DNA of 11,598 nucleotides from CBDUZS01 sp965371785 (GTDB lineage: Bacteria > Fermentibacterota > Fermentibacteria > Fermentibacterales > JCC-6): assembly GCA_965371785.1 (NCBI GenBank), contig CBDUZS010000073.1:1-11598 (forward strand), written 5' to 3'. Position numbers and translations under genes: made by a program. Shown piece after piece: positions 1-6,134 of the stretch (the stretch's first letter is position 1; every line of letters starts with the position of its first letter). The notes below the pieces were generated by a model. It was not told the DNA's origin. It saw nothing but the letters and a program-made list of their open reading frames with translations, and made no database searches.

Positions 1-52
1 CCATGCTTCCGGCTCCGGAGGCCGACGCTCTATCCAGCTGAGCTACGGGGGC
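1..52 (-). tRNA. tRNA-Arg(CCG), partial (3' part outside window)
   Basis: Read on the minus strand from 52, the sequence shows a 7-nt acceptor strand (GTGCCCC-type, ending just before T8-A9), a D-arm with GTAGCTCAGCTGGATAGAGC, and an anticodon arm TCGGC-CTCCGGA-GCCGG. The 7-nt loop gives anticodon CCG, which reads CGG arginine codons. The first stem pair is a T-G wobble. The variable loop, T-arm and 3' acceptor strand lie beyond the left edge, so the gene is truncated only by the window. Confidence 0.93.
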
Positions 53-61
53 ACCATTGAT

Positions 62-67
62 AGTATA
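62..67 (-). promoter_or_regulatory. Candidate -10 box for tRNA-Arg
   Basis: The minus-strand hexamer TATACT (5 of 6 matches to the sigma-70 consensus) sits so that transcription would begin about 3 nt before the tRNA 5' end. No convincing -35 hexamer is present 16-18 nt upstream, so this is a weak call. The tRNA could also be read through from the upstream lipoprotein operon, since no clear terminator separates them in the 110-nt gap at 53-162. That gap otherwise holds only a weak 5-bp hairpin at 96-111. Confidence 0.35.
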
Positions 68-162
68 CCCTCAAGTGGGTCTGGATAATACTCCTGCTGA
101 TTCGATTCAGCAAGGATGTGGAGATGGGGAGCCTGTGTAAGGCAACCCATTCTCCATTGTTC

Positions 163-678
163 CTAATCCGTGGTATAGATGAGTTTGATGCAGGGCTGGT
201 TCGATTCGTCCCAGTATCCTTCGCAGAGGATGTGCTTCTCACCCTGGGTAAGGGGGATGTTGAAGTCGAAGTCCGAGAGCATGCAGTCCCAGTTGTCTTC
301 GTCAGTTACTTCCCATCCGGGGATGTCATCCCTGAAGAAATACCCCAGGTCCCAGAAGGAGGGACGTTCGACGTCCTCGGGGATCCTGGCTTCGAGAACC
401 TGTGATCCGTCATCTATTATTTCATTTGACTGGATCTCGTAGTAGGGAAGAATCGGAAAGTCTGCAGGCCAGGGCTCAGGCAGGGTTGTGAGAGTAAGGA
501 CGTTTTCTGAAGACTCATCCGCCACCTCGATGTCTGCTGGAGACTGTGTTGCCGCCTCTGCGACTTCATCAGTTTCGGTGCTTTCGTCGGAGGTGTAGGG
601 GTCTCCCTGCCCGGCTTCGCCACATGCCAGGAGTAAGAGACCTGATGCGAGCGTGAGTATCGTCAGGAATGTTCTCAT
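163..678 (-). CDS. Acidic lipoprotein, function unknown
   Basis: The 171-residue product begins with a lipoprotein signal peptide: a basic start, a hydrophobic run at residues 4-17 and a lipobox ending LLAC, so Cys19 would be lipidated. Residues 20-60 are a low-complexity linker rich in Glu, Asp, Ser and Thr. Residues 66-171 form a compact acidic domain with a proline-rich entry (PEPWPADFPILP), a FFRDDIPGWE motif near 114-123 and three cysteines (132, 152, 163). The layout resembles envelope lipoproteins whose core begins 'wP.d.P..p' and ends an alpha segment with 'GW', but I cannot name a family. The start has an AGGAG site 7-8 nt upstream and lies 16 nt after the phosphodiesterase stop, so it is probably the last gene of the HU operon. 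Confidence 0.85.
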   Translation of the reverse strand: MRTFLTILTLASGLLLLACGEAGQGDPYTSDESTETDEVAEAATQSPADIEVADESSENVLTLTTLPEPWPADFPILPYYEIQSNEIIDDGSQVLEARIPEDVERPSFWDLGYFFRDDIPGWEVTDEDNWDCMLSDFDFNIPLTQGEKHILCEGYWDESNQPCIKLIYTTD

Positions 679-694
679 GTGTGTCTCCTGTTGT

Positions 695-1180
695 CTAGAA
701 TAGAATCTGCTCGATCACCGGTTCCTTACCGTTCTCGAGGGTCAGGATTGCCATGGATCTATGTCCGCTTCGACCGGCAACGGCACCGGGGTTGAGAATC
801 GTTGTGTTTCCGAAAGAAGTGTGCAGAAAATTGTGCGAATGGCCGAAGACGATCAGATCGGGCTGCTCGTCCGCGAATTGCCGAAACACTCTCCTGGCAA
901 GTCCCAGGGGAGCCCCAGTGCCATGCGTCATACAGACCTTGAAACCCTCCAGGTTCATTACGATCCTTTCGGGAAGTATCCTGCTCAATTCAAGGCAGTC
1001 CATGTTGCCCAGGACCGCTTTGAGTGGAGCAAAGCGCTCGAGGTCTCTTATTACATCGGTATCGGTGAAATCGCCTGAATGGAGAACGAGGTCTGCTTCG
1101 GAGCAGACCTCGTATACTTTGCCAGGTAGTGCGGACGTGCGAGCTGGGATATGCGTATCCGAGAGGACGGCAATTCTCAA
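695..1180 (-). CDS. YfcE/MJ0936-family metallophosphoesterase
   Basis: The 161-residue protein is the usual length for this calcineurin-like phosphodiesterase family, cytosolic enzymes using two divalent metals to hydrolyse phosphodiesters. All metal-ligand motifs are visible: SDTH (Asp8, His10), HSGD (Asp37), GNMD (Asn59; GNCD is more usual), THG (His86) and GHSH (His114, His116), followed by NPGA at 130-133. The physiological substrate is not known for most members. The start is TTG at 1180, directly after the TAG of the bS22-like gene and in the same frame. No earlier start exists in this frame, and MRIAVLSDTH is the normal N-terminus of the family. There is no clear Shine-Dalgarno sequence, only AAGAAGAAG further upstream, so translation probably depends on reinitiation after bS22. 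Confidence 0.93.
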   Translation of the reverse strand: MRIAVLSDTHIPARTSALPGKVYEVCSEADLVLHSGDFTDTDVIRDLERFAPLKAVLGNMDCLELSRILPERIVMNLEGFKVCMTHGTGAPLGLARRVFRQFADEQPDLIVFGHSHNFLHTSFGNTTILNPGAVAGRSGHRSMAILTLENGKEPVIEQILF

Positions 1181-1276
1181 CTAGCGCAGCTTCTTCTTGT
1201 GCCTGTTAGCGCGACGGCGCTTCTTCCTCTTGTGTGTGGCAATCTTCTTGCGCTTGCGCTTTCTTCCATTCGGCAC
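1181..1276 (-). CDS. 31-aa AURKAIP1/COX24 (bS22-like) ribosomal protein
   Basis: This very small gene encodes 31 residues, mostly Lys and Arg, with the core GRKRKRKKIATHKRKKR and ending NRHKKKLR. That pattern (MP-x-G-x-KRKR-x-K-x-ATHKRKKR-x-R-x-NRHKKK) is the AURKAIP1/COX24 family, whose mitochondrial member is mS38 and whose mycobacterial counterpart is bS22 in the small ribosomal subunit near the decoding region. Assignment as a ribosomal protein here is by family. The GTG start at 1276 follows the HU stop codon TAA with no gap and in the same frame. AAGG sits about 17-20 nt upstream inside the HU gene. The TAG stop is followed immediately by the TTG start of the phosphodiesterase. No ATG occurs inside the peptide, so GTG is the only reasonable start. 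It is short enough to be missed by default gene callers. Confidence 0.88.
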   Translation of the reverse strand: MPNGRKRKRKKIATHKRKKRRRANRHKKKLR

Positions 1277-1552
1277 TTATCTGGCGACCTTGTCCTTTAT
1301 CGCTCTTGAAGGCTTGAACACAGGAACATGACGTCTGGGTACGAGTACCGCTTCGCCGGTATGAGGATTACGTGCCTTGCGGGCGTTTCTCTCGACGACC
1401 TTGAACGTGCCAAAGCCGCGAATCTCAATGTGCTTATGACTGATGAGCGAGTCCTTCACTTCCGTGAAGAACTGGTTGACGACCGAGGCGACTTCCTTCT
1501 TCGTAAGGCCGGTCTTGTCGGCGATGCTGGCTACGATATCAGCCTTCGTCAT
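1277..1552 (-). CDS. hup: HU/IHF-family DNA-binding protein
   Basis: The 91-residue product has the full HU fold: an N-terminal helical dimerisation part (MTKADIVASIADKTGLTKKE), the IEIRGFGTFKV strand at 42-52, the DNA-intercalating arm with RNPHTGE at 61-67 (Pro63 is the intercalating residue) and the closing VPVFKPSRAIKD at 76-87. It bends and compacts DNA as a dimer in the nucleoid. HU versus IHF cannot be settled from sequence alone, though the length fits HU. The ATG has a strong GAAGGGGGAAG ribosome site just upstream. It is the first gene of an operon with bS22-like, phosphodiesterase and lipoprotein genes. The stop TAA directly abuts the next start. Confidence 0.95.
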   Translation of the reverse strand: MTKADIVASIADKTGLTKKEVASVVNQFFTEVKDSLISHKHIEIRGFGTFKVVERNARKARNPHTGEAVLVPRRHVPVFKPSRAIKDKVAR

Positions 1553-1582
1553 TTCTTCCCCCTTCGGGATATTGATAGTTCT

Positions 1583-1607
1583 GCCAGTTCTTACCTTTTA
1601 AACTGGC
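1583..1607 (-). promoter_or_regulatory. Inverted repeat in the HU mRNA leader
   Basis: The minus-strand leader contains a perfect 7-bp inverted repeat, GCCAGTT...AACTGGC, enclosing an 11-nt loop TAAAAGGTAAG. It ends about 30 nt before the HU start codon. The stem is followed by non-T-rich sequence, so it is not an intrinsic terminator. The purine-rich loop and position suggest a translational or stability control element in the leader, or an operator. This is inference from structure only. Confidence 0.4.
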
Positions 1608-1661
1608 GTTGTCGGGAACGGTCCATCTACAAACTACAGTACTTTCAAATTCAAGAGCGAT

Positions 1662-1690
1662 AAGATAGCCAAAGGCAATCAGTTCCGCAA
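1662..1690 (-). promoter_or_regulatory. Candidate sigma-70 promoter for the HU operon
   Basis: On the minus strand, TTGCGG (1690-1685) and TATCTT (1667-1662) are separated by 17 nt. The matches to consensus are 3/6 and 4/6. Transcription would begin near 1655, giving a leader of about 100 nt that includes the 1583-1607 hairpin. A weaker alternative is TTGAAT-17-TGTAGA slightly downstream. Read-through from the tRNA-Ala promoter is also possible. Confidence 0.35.
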
Positions 1691-1710
1691 GCCCCGCTTT
1701 CGAGAGAACG

Positions 1711-1732
1711 GCGGCGGCGATTCCGCCGCCGC
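1711..1732 (-). terminator. GC-rich hairpin after tRNA-Ala, possible weak terminator
   Basis: A perfect 9-bp stem of GCGGCGGCG with CGCCGCCGC encloses a 4-nt loop, starting 5 nt after the encoded CCA end of tRNA-Ala. On the minus strand it is followed by GTTCTCTCG, which is only mildly T-rich, so it may attenuate transcription or mark the 3' end for processing rather than terminate fully. Confidence 0.45.
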
Positions 1733-1737
1733 TCAAA

Positions 1738-1814
1738 TGGTGGAGCTGACGGGAGTCGAACCCGTGACCCCTTGACTGCCAGTCAAGTGCTCATACCAAC
1801 TGAGCTACAGCCCC
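1738..1814 (-). tRNA. tRNA-Ala(GGC), CCA encoded
   Basis: The minus strand gives a complete cloverleaf: acceptor GGGGCTG paired with CAGCTCC (one G-T wobble), D-arm TAGCTCAGTTGGTATGAGC, anticodon arm CTTGA-CTGGCAG-TCAAG with anticodon GGC (reads GCC/GCU alanine codons), and a T-arm with GGTTCGACTCC. The discriminator is A at 1741, and the 3' CCA (1740-1738) is genomically encoded. Confidence 0.96.
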
Positions 1815-1831
1815 ATCGAAAATTCACGGGC

Positions 1832-1859
1832 AAAATACTCAGAAAGACCTGTGCGTCAA
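1832..1859 (-). promoter_or_regulatory. Sigma-70-type promoter for tRNA-Ala
   Basis: TTGACG (1859-1854, 5/6 to the -35 consensus) and TATTTT (1837-1832, 4/6 to the -10 consensus) are separated by 16 nt, and predicted initiation is about 10 nt upstream of the mature tRNA 5' end. It begins 19 nt after the PPC/DUF296 stop codon. An AT-rich inverted repeat, ATAAAGT-GT-ACTTTAT, at 1866-1881 overlaps that stop codon just upstream of the -35 box. Confidence 0.6.
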
Positions 1860-1877
1860 GCCCTTATAAAGTACACT

Positions 1878-2315
1878 TTATTCGGTGTCCATCTGCCAGA
1901 ATGCGCCACCAACCGGTTTTCTGATCAATCCGGGTGTAAGTTCCGTCAGGGCAAGCTCTATTGTCATGTAAACTTCGGCGCTGAAAAGATGTCCTCCCGA
2001 TGCACTGAAATCATGTCCGGCAACACTCGTATGAAGATGAACGAAGGGAATCCCTTCCTTCATCGATACGCTTCCCTGAAGGGACAGTACTTCCGACGGC
2101 CCCTCTATCTCTCTCCTGGTGTACTCTTCTCCGTCGTAGAGACCTATCTCAATGGATCGGAGCATTCCAATTCCGCAGAGAATGGCTGCGGACTGAAGAT
2201 TCTCACGCTGACACCATTCACCAAGCGCCTCCGGAAACCGCTCTCCCGTGTCGAACCTGAGAACTGTCATACCGTTTTCACGCTTTAGTACCTTAATCGC
2301 TGCCGCTCCCTTCAT
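1878..2315 (-). CDS. PPC/DUF296-domain protein (PD1-like)
   Basis: The 145-residue product is a stand-alone PPC (DUF296) domain. Visible hallmarks are a lead-in 'MTVLRFDTGERFPEAL' (16-31), a GIGMLRSIEIGLYD strand pair (48-61), and the conserved His cluster FVHLHTSVAGHD (His93, His95, His101) followed by GGHL (107-110) and AEVYMTIEL. In plants this domain sits in AT-hook proteins and mediates trimerisation. Bacterial single-domain members have no settled role, and the His cluster suggests metal or ligand binding. I chose ATG 2315, because the longer open frame up to 2456 runs antiparallel to nothing conserved and overlaps the upstream gene heavily. With this start the overlap with the lipoprotein gene is 23 nt, indicating translational coupling. 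It is the last gene of the 6920-1878 block. Confidence 0.88.
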   Translation of the reverse strand: MKGAAAIKVLKRENGMTVLRFDTGERFPEALGEWCQRENLQSAAILCGIGMLRSIEIGLYDGEEYTRREIEGPSEVLSLQGSVSMKEGIPFVHLHTSVAGHDFSASGGHLFSAEVYMTIELALTELTPGLIRKPVGGAFWQMDTE

Positions 2316-2646
2316 GCCAGCTCGGTTGACCCGTGGCGACGCTGCCATGAACACCGGAAGGACAGGAGATCGTATATCCAGCCGAATCGGCAACCATGAT
2401 GTACTCCTGGTCGTCCGCAGGGCAGACGAGCGGAACGGGTCTGTCGGCCTCGGCATCGAGCTCGGTTATGGACAGACTCCAGGATCCATGCAGCATGTGG
2501 TACACGGCCTGATCGGTGCAGAGAATGTTCATGTTTGCTCTGCACTGGCGAGTCCTGGCAATCTCCCTCAATCTGCTGTTTTCACCACCGCTGCAGGCAC
2601 AGATGAGTAATGATATCACTAGTGCTTTAGCAATGTGTACTTTCAA
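2293..2646 (-). CDS. Small lipoprotein with pseudopilin-like domain
   Basis: From the TTG at 2646 the product has 117 residues and begins MKVHIAKALVISLLICAC, a lipoprotein signal peptide with lipobox ICAC. An ATG at 2658 is in frame four codons earlier but has no ribosome site, whereas GGGAG lies 5 nt before the TTG, so TTG is preferred. After the Cys comes an amphipathic segment RLREIARTRQCRANMNILCTD followed by AVYHMLHGSWSLSITELD, which resembles the C-terminal half of the alpha1 helix and the 'y....g.yP.sl.eL' segment of type II secretion/type IV pseudopilins. The tail has CPADDQEYIMVADSAGYTISCP ending GQPSW, again pseudopilin-like. The usual pilin hydrophobic helix is replaced by a lipid anchor. 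The gene begins 17 nt after the C25 peptidase stop (5 nt with the ATG) and overlaps the PPC gene. Confidence 0.75.
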   Translation of the reverse strand: MKVHIAKALVISLLICACSGGENSRLREIARTRQCRANMNILCTDQAVYHMLHGSWSLSITELDAEADRPVPLVCPADDQEYIMVADSAGYTISCPSGVHGSVATGQPSWHEGSGSD

Positions 2647-2663
2647 CAGGTCTCCCATGCCGG

Positions 2664-5024
2664 CTATCTGAGCATTACCATTCTTCGGGTAATGGGTTCA
2701 TTTCCATCACGAATCAGTCTCGCGAAGTATATCCCTGCTGGAACGTTGTGGCCATCGTTGTTCTCCCTGCCCCAGACAGCCGTTCCGGTTCCTTCCATCT
2801 CCTCCCCCAGAATGGCCACCAGCCTTCCGGACAGGTCATGAACGGTCAGAGTGCCCTCTGCACCAGGTGCTACCCCCCATACCAGTGAGAAGCATCCTGA
2901 TGAAGGATTCGGCCATGGCATATGCAGATACGTCGTTCCGATGCCGGTAGTGCCACCTTCGATACCGGTGCTCTCGATATCGAATTCCTGTGACGCGGGG
3001 CTGTGATTCCTTGCCCAGCAGGTAAGTGTCAACACCGCGGGACTGCCTGTGAGCTCGAGGTCCGAGAACGTAGCCGTTCCCGCCGCGTCAGTGTACTCCA
3101 CACCGTAATAGACTCGATCATTCCAGTCTCCCCGAAGGATGCAGACCCTGGCTCCTTCGAGCGGTCCGGTGTCATCCGACACGCTCACATCGGCAGTGGT
3201 CATGTTCTCGTACCAGGCTGCAGGTCCGCTGAACTCCAGGTCTCCGTCCGGAACCTGGCTCCACATCGGAAGCTCGGGGTCACCGAAAAGGGTGAGTGAT
3301 TTGGCGATCCAGTCGTAATGCGTGTCACTTGGTATGAGTGCTATGAACTCATCCTTGGCCATGGCGTGTGCTTCCCCGAGGAGGTAGAGATCGTCGATGA
3401 AGAATTTGGCGAAGAACTCCTGGTCGACAAGCTCGCTCCACTGTCCGCCGGGTTCGGATGGTTCGCCCCATCCGTAACGTGTGTTCATCATACAGAACCC
3501 GCCTCCGCCCGGAGACCTTATCCATGCTTCAGCAAGGCAGTAGCCCTGATCAAACCCCCCTGAATTGCAGGCAATCGTATTCCAGATCGAGGGTCTGTCG
3601 CAGCTCGTGATGTTCGTAAGGCCCATGAAGTCGCTCGTGGTAAGGCTGCCGGTGCCAATCGAAACGCTGCCGTTACTGCCATGTCCCGCGTGGTTTACCA
3701 GCTGCTGTCCTCTGTTCAGCATGCTCATCGTGAGGGCATAGCTCTGGGTTCCGGCGGACTGGTAGTGTTTCTCGATAGTCCATGTGGAAGGAGTGTAGAG
3801 AGTGTCGACCTTCTCCTTACCGGCGCTTCCCGGGCAGTAGGGGCTGCTCCAGAGGATACCGGTTGTGAACCCCATTGAATCGAACCAGGCATCGGAATCG
3901 CAGCCGTCCTCGTACGCAATTACTTTGGCCACGAAGATTTCAGCTTCCGAAGACGTTTCGACGGAGGCTCTTCCTATCAGGTAGTCCGGATGGTAATCCA
4001 TCAGGTCGACTCCGATCTCCCCCCATACTCCGTCGAGGTTGGCATCCCAGAGATCGACTCCTGGAGTTGTGTCGTTCATATCCTGATAGTAGATGTCCGC
4101 GGCGGGATCACCGGTGTATCCTTCAGCGGAGGCCCAGCAGTTCCTGTGGGCAACCAGCGGTGTATCACCAGCGAGAAGGACGAAAGTCGGAGGTCCGCTG
4201 TCGTAGATCGATCTCAGAAAGAACCTGATCTTCTGTGCCAGATCGACTCCTGAAAAGTTGAGGGCGATGTAACCGGTTGTCACGATGGACGCGGGAATAC
4301 CCTTGACAGTTTTCCATTCGGCCAGCGGCTCGAAATAAGCCTCGAGGTCGTCGGAAACGATGATGAGGTAGTCTCCGTACTCCAGGTCCCCTGCAGGCAC
4401 GACGACTGCTCCGGTTCCCGTGATATCCTGCGGGTTGAGTACGAGGCTCCTGACCATGTCCGCGGCAATCCGCTCTCCGGTCTCGCTTCGTGCAGCGGTA
4501 TGGAAAACGGCGTTATCCATTCGGTACCGGATGGTCAGTGCCATCGAGTTGAACACCTCGGCGGAACCGTCGGCAGGATCCCATGAAACTGGCCGGAAGG
4601 AAAGGTTGAGAATGTTGTAGCCCATGAGTTCACCCTGGCCTGTTATCGTAACCTGCCGGAGATCGAGATTCCCATACGCGTAGGGGTTTGCCGGAGTGAG
4701 TTCGAAATCCTGTGGGAGTGAGAGGGGCACTCCTGCCTGAGCAGGCTTTACATCGATCGAACCTGGAAGCCTCTCGACGCATGCGTCGCTGATGTACGCA
4801 TCGAATGCAACCGCTCCCCTCGGCAGGACGACGTACAGCGGTGCAAGAGGCAGCGAAGGTGCCCCGGGGGTGCCGCTGTTGGGAACACCTTCGATATGGA
4901 AGTACTCCCCTATTATCGATCTCTGAATCTGCACGCCGCTCTCGGGGAGTTCCCAGAAGACCGTCAGCTCATCAGCCGGCAGCATCGATGCAGACATAAC
5001 GATCAGTGTCATGACTGGACGCAT
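2664..5024 (-). CDS. Secreted gingipain-like C25 cysteine peptidase with C-terminal sorting-type domain
   Basis: The 786-residue product has a short signal peptide (about 1-17) and an N-terminal beta-rich propeptide-like region (20-200). Next is a C25 peptidase domain: GDYLIIVSDD at 217-226, WKTVKGIPASIV at 237-248, FVLLAGD at 281-287, and a DANLDGVWGE loop at 327-336 that may bind calcium. Then come YLIGRASVET (348-357), catalytic His448 in NHAGHGS and catalytic Cys486 in IACNSGGF. A SLTLFGDPELPMW motif at 576-588 closes the peptidase, followed by an Ig-like domain (595-685). The last ~85 residues (PNPSSG at 705, DLSGR at 730-734, AGIYFARL at 763-770) match the type IX secretion sorting/FlgD-like Ig fold. 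It probably acts outside the cell or on its surface. GAGAGGATT precedes the ATG, 13 nt after the AI-2E stop. Confidence 0.92.
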   Translation of the reverse strand: MRPVMTLIVMSASMLPADELTVFWELPESGVQIQRSIIGEYFHIEGVPNSGTPGAPSLPLAPLYVVLPRGAVAFDAYISDACVERLPGSIDVKPAQAGVPLSLPQDFELTPANPYAYGNLDLRQVTITGQGELMGYNILNLSFRPVSWDPADGSAEVFNSMALTIRYRMDNAVFHTAARSETGERIAADMVRSLVLNPQDITGTGAVVVPAGDLEYGDYLIIVSDDLEAYFEPLAEWKTVKGIPASIVTTGYIALNFSGVDLAQKIRFFLRSIYDSGPPTFVLLAGDTPLVAHRNCWASAEGYTGDPAADIYYQDMNDTTPGVDLWDANLDGVWGEIGVDLMDYHPDYLIGRASVETSSEAEIFVAKVIAYEDGCDSDAWFDSMGFTTGILWSSPYCPGSAGKEKVDTLYTPSTWTIEKHYQSAGTQSYALTMSMLNRGQQLVNHAGHGSNGSVSIGTGSLTTSDFMGLTNITSCDRPSIWNTIACNSGGFDQGYCLAEAWIRSPGGGGFCMMNTRYGWGEPSEPGGQWSELVDQEFFAKFFIDDLYLLGEAHAMAKDEFIALIPSDTHYDWIAKSLTLFGDPELPMWSQVPDGDLEFSGPAAWYENMTTADVSVSDDTGPLEGARVCILRGDWNDRVYYGVEYTDAAGTATFSDLELTGSPAVLTLTCWARNHSPASQEFDIESTGIEGGTTGIGTTYLHMPWPNPSSGCFSLVWGVAPGAEGTLTVHDLSGRLVAILGEEMEGTGTAVWGRENNDGHNVPAGIYFARLIRDGNEPITRRMVMLR

Positions 5025-5037
5025 TGGAACAATCCTC

Positions 5038-6123
5038 TCAGGCTTCCATCAATATCGTCAAAAAGCATTTGCCGTGTATCTGCTCAACGAACACCTTCAG
5101 TGCAATCATTATCGGAACCGCAAGGAACAGCCCCCATGCGCCCCACATCCAGCCCCACATGATGATGCCCACCAGAACGGTTACCGGGCCCACCGGCAGT
5201 CGGAAGGACATCAGCTTGGGCTCGACACCGTTGGATACTAAATTGTTGACCAGCACGATACCGAATATCACGGGCCAGCTCGACAGACCCTGCGTTGAGA
5301 CCGTCCACAGGACGACCATGATACCGGCAATAATGGAGCCGTAGATGGGAATCATGTTGAGTACTAAGTAAACGAAACCCCACATGAGCGCATCCTGCAG
5401 GGGCAGCCAGATAAGGAGCACGAGAAAGATACAGACGCCGGTGATCAGGCTCGTGAGGATCTTCGTCAGGATGTACGTTCTGGAATTGTTCTCCACCTCG
5501 TGCCTGATCTTGTGAATTCGTGCGTAGTTCCTTCGGGGAAGTTCCTTTTCGAGGCTGTCGTTCAATCTCCTTCTGCCCACCAGGAGGAAAGTTGTGAGGA
5601 ATAGGATCATGATGAAGGTGAAGAGACCCGAGAGAATCGGCGCCGCTGCACCGGGAATGACATGCCATAACGACTGGATGCCGGTTTCGATGTTCTCACG
5701 AAGGTCCTGCCCTGACTCACCCAGGAAGGATGCGTTCTCTATCCATTCCTTCACCGGGGTTATCACCTGTTCCATGATGTCCTCGCCCCTGTTCGAGAAC
5801 ATGCTTATCTGACCGCTGACTAGCAGGTATACTCCGAAGACGAGCATCACGAACATCAGGATTACTATCACTACCGAGAAGAGTACTGCAAGACTGGATT
5901 CCTCGTCCCGGTAGGGTCTGTCCCATTTCTTCCAGAGTTTTTTGAGCAGACGGTTCGCACGGGAAGCCGTCCAGTCCACAATCGGTGCCAGGAGAAACAT
6001 GAGGAAGAAGGCAACGGTTACCGGAATCAGTATACTGCTGGCAAGCTTGAGAATCGCTCCAACCGCCAGAACGGAAAGAAGGACGATGGAGTAGGTTCGG
6101 AGTTTCTCACCAGTGTCTTCCAT
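5038..6123 (-). CDS. AI-2E family transporter/permease
   Basis: The 361-residue integral membrane protein has the AI-2E family (TqsA/YdiK/PerM) layout. Hydrophobic segments lie near 11-28, 30-50, 78-104, 160-183, 216-242, 245-275, 284-298 and 312-343, with a soluble stretch at 105-158 between the third and fourth. Family motifs are NMIPIYGSIIAG (256-267), NNLVSNGVEPKLM (293-305) and VGIIMWGWMWGAWGLFLAVP (318-337). Members export autoinducer-2 or other small solutes, or act as Na+(Li+)/H+ antiporters. The substrate cannot be told from sequence. The ATG at 6123 is set by AAGGAGGA immediately upstream. The open frame extends to 6186, but that extension lies inside the nitrilase gene. It is 11 nt from the nitrilase stop and 13 nt from the C25 start. 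Confidence 0.92.
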   Translation of the reverse strand: MEDTGEKLRTYSIVLLSVLAVGAILKLASSILIPVTVAFFLMFLLAPIVDWTASRANRLLKKLWKKWDRPYRDEESSLAVLFSVVIVILMFVMLVFGVYLLVSGQISMFSNRGEDIMEQVITPVKEWIENASFLGESGQDLRENIETGIQSLWHVIPGAAAPILSGLFTFIMILFLTTFLLVGRRRLNDSLEKELPRRNYARIHKIRHEVENNSRTYILTKILTSLITGVCIFLVLLIWLPLQDALMWGFVYLVLNMIPIYGSIIAGIMVVLWTVSTQGLSSWPVIFGIVLVNNLVSNGVEPKLMSFRLPVGPVTVLVGIIMWGWMWGAWGLFLAVPIMIALKVFVEQIHGKCFLTILMEA

Positions 6124-6128
6124 GCTAT

Positions 6129-6134
6129 CCTCCT
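6129..6134 (-). promoter_or_regulatory. Ribosome binding site fixing the AI-2E start
   Basis: A perfect AGGAGG begins directly after the nitrilase TGA and ends 5 nt before the ATG at 6123. It favours this start over the in-frame ATG at 6186. Confidence 0.85.

Noticed and set aside
96..111. Hairpin GCTGA/TCAGC as terminator of the HU operon or of tRNA-Arg
   Set aside because: The stem is only 5 bp, with no T-tract on either strand.
1181..1552. HU with a C-terminal basic tail as a single protein, with the TAA as a sequencing error
   Set aside because: The segment after TAA begins with the characteristic MP-x-G-x-KRKR start of the AURKAIP1/COX24 family, and HU already ends at its normal length. 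Two genes fit better.
1851..2288. Plus-strand 145-codon open frame
   Set aside because: It is antisense to the PPC/DUF296 gene, has no ribosome site or recognisable motif, and its composition is that of a shadow frame.
2316..2456. Longer N-terminus for the PPC/DUF296 protein starting at 2456
   Set aside because: The extra 47 residues are Arg/Pro/Ser-rich without family resemblance and lie in an alternative frame of the lipoprotein gene.
3875..4228. Plus-strand Arg-rich 117-codon open frame inside the C25 gene
   Set aside because: It is antisense to the conserved peptidase domain. The Arg/Pro/Ser richness is typical of a reverse frame of GC-rich coding DNA.
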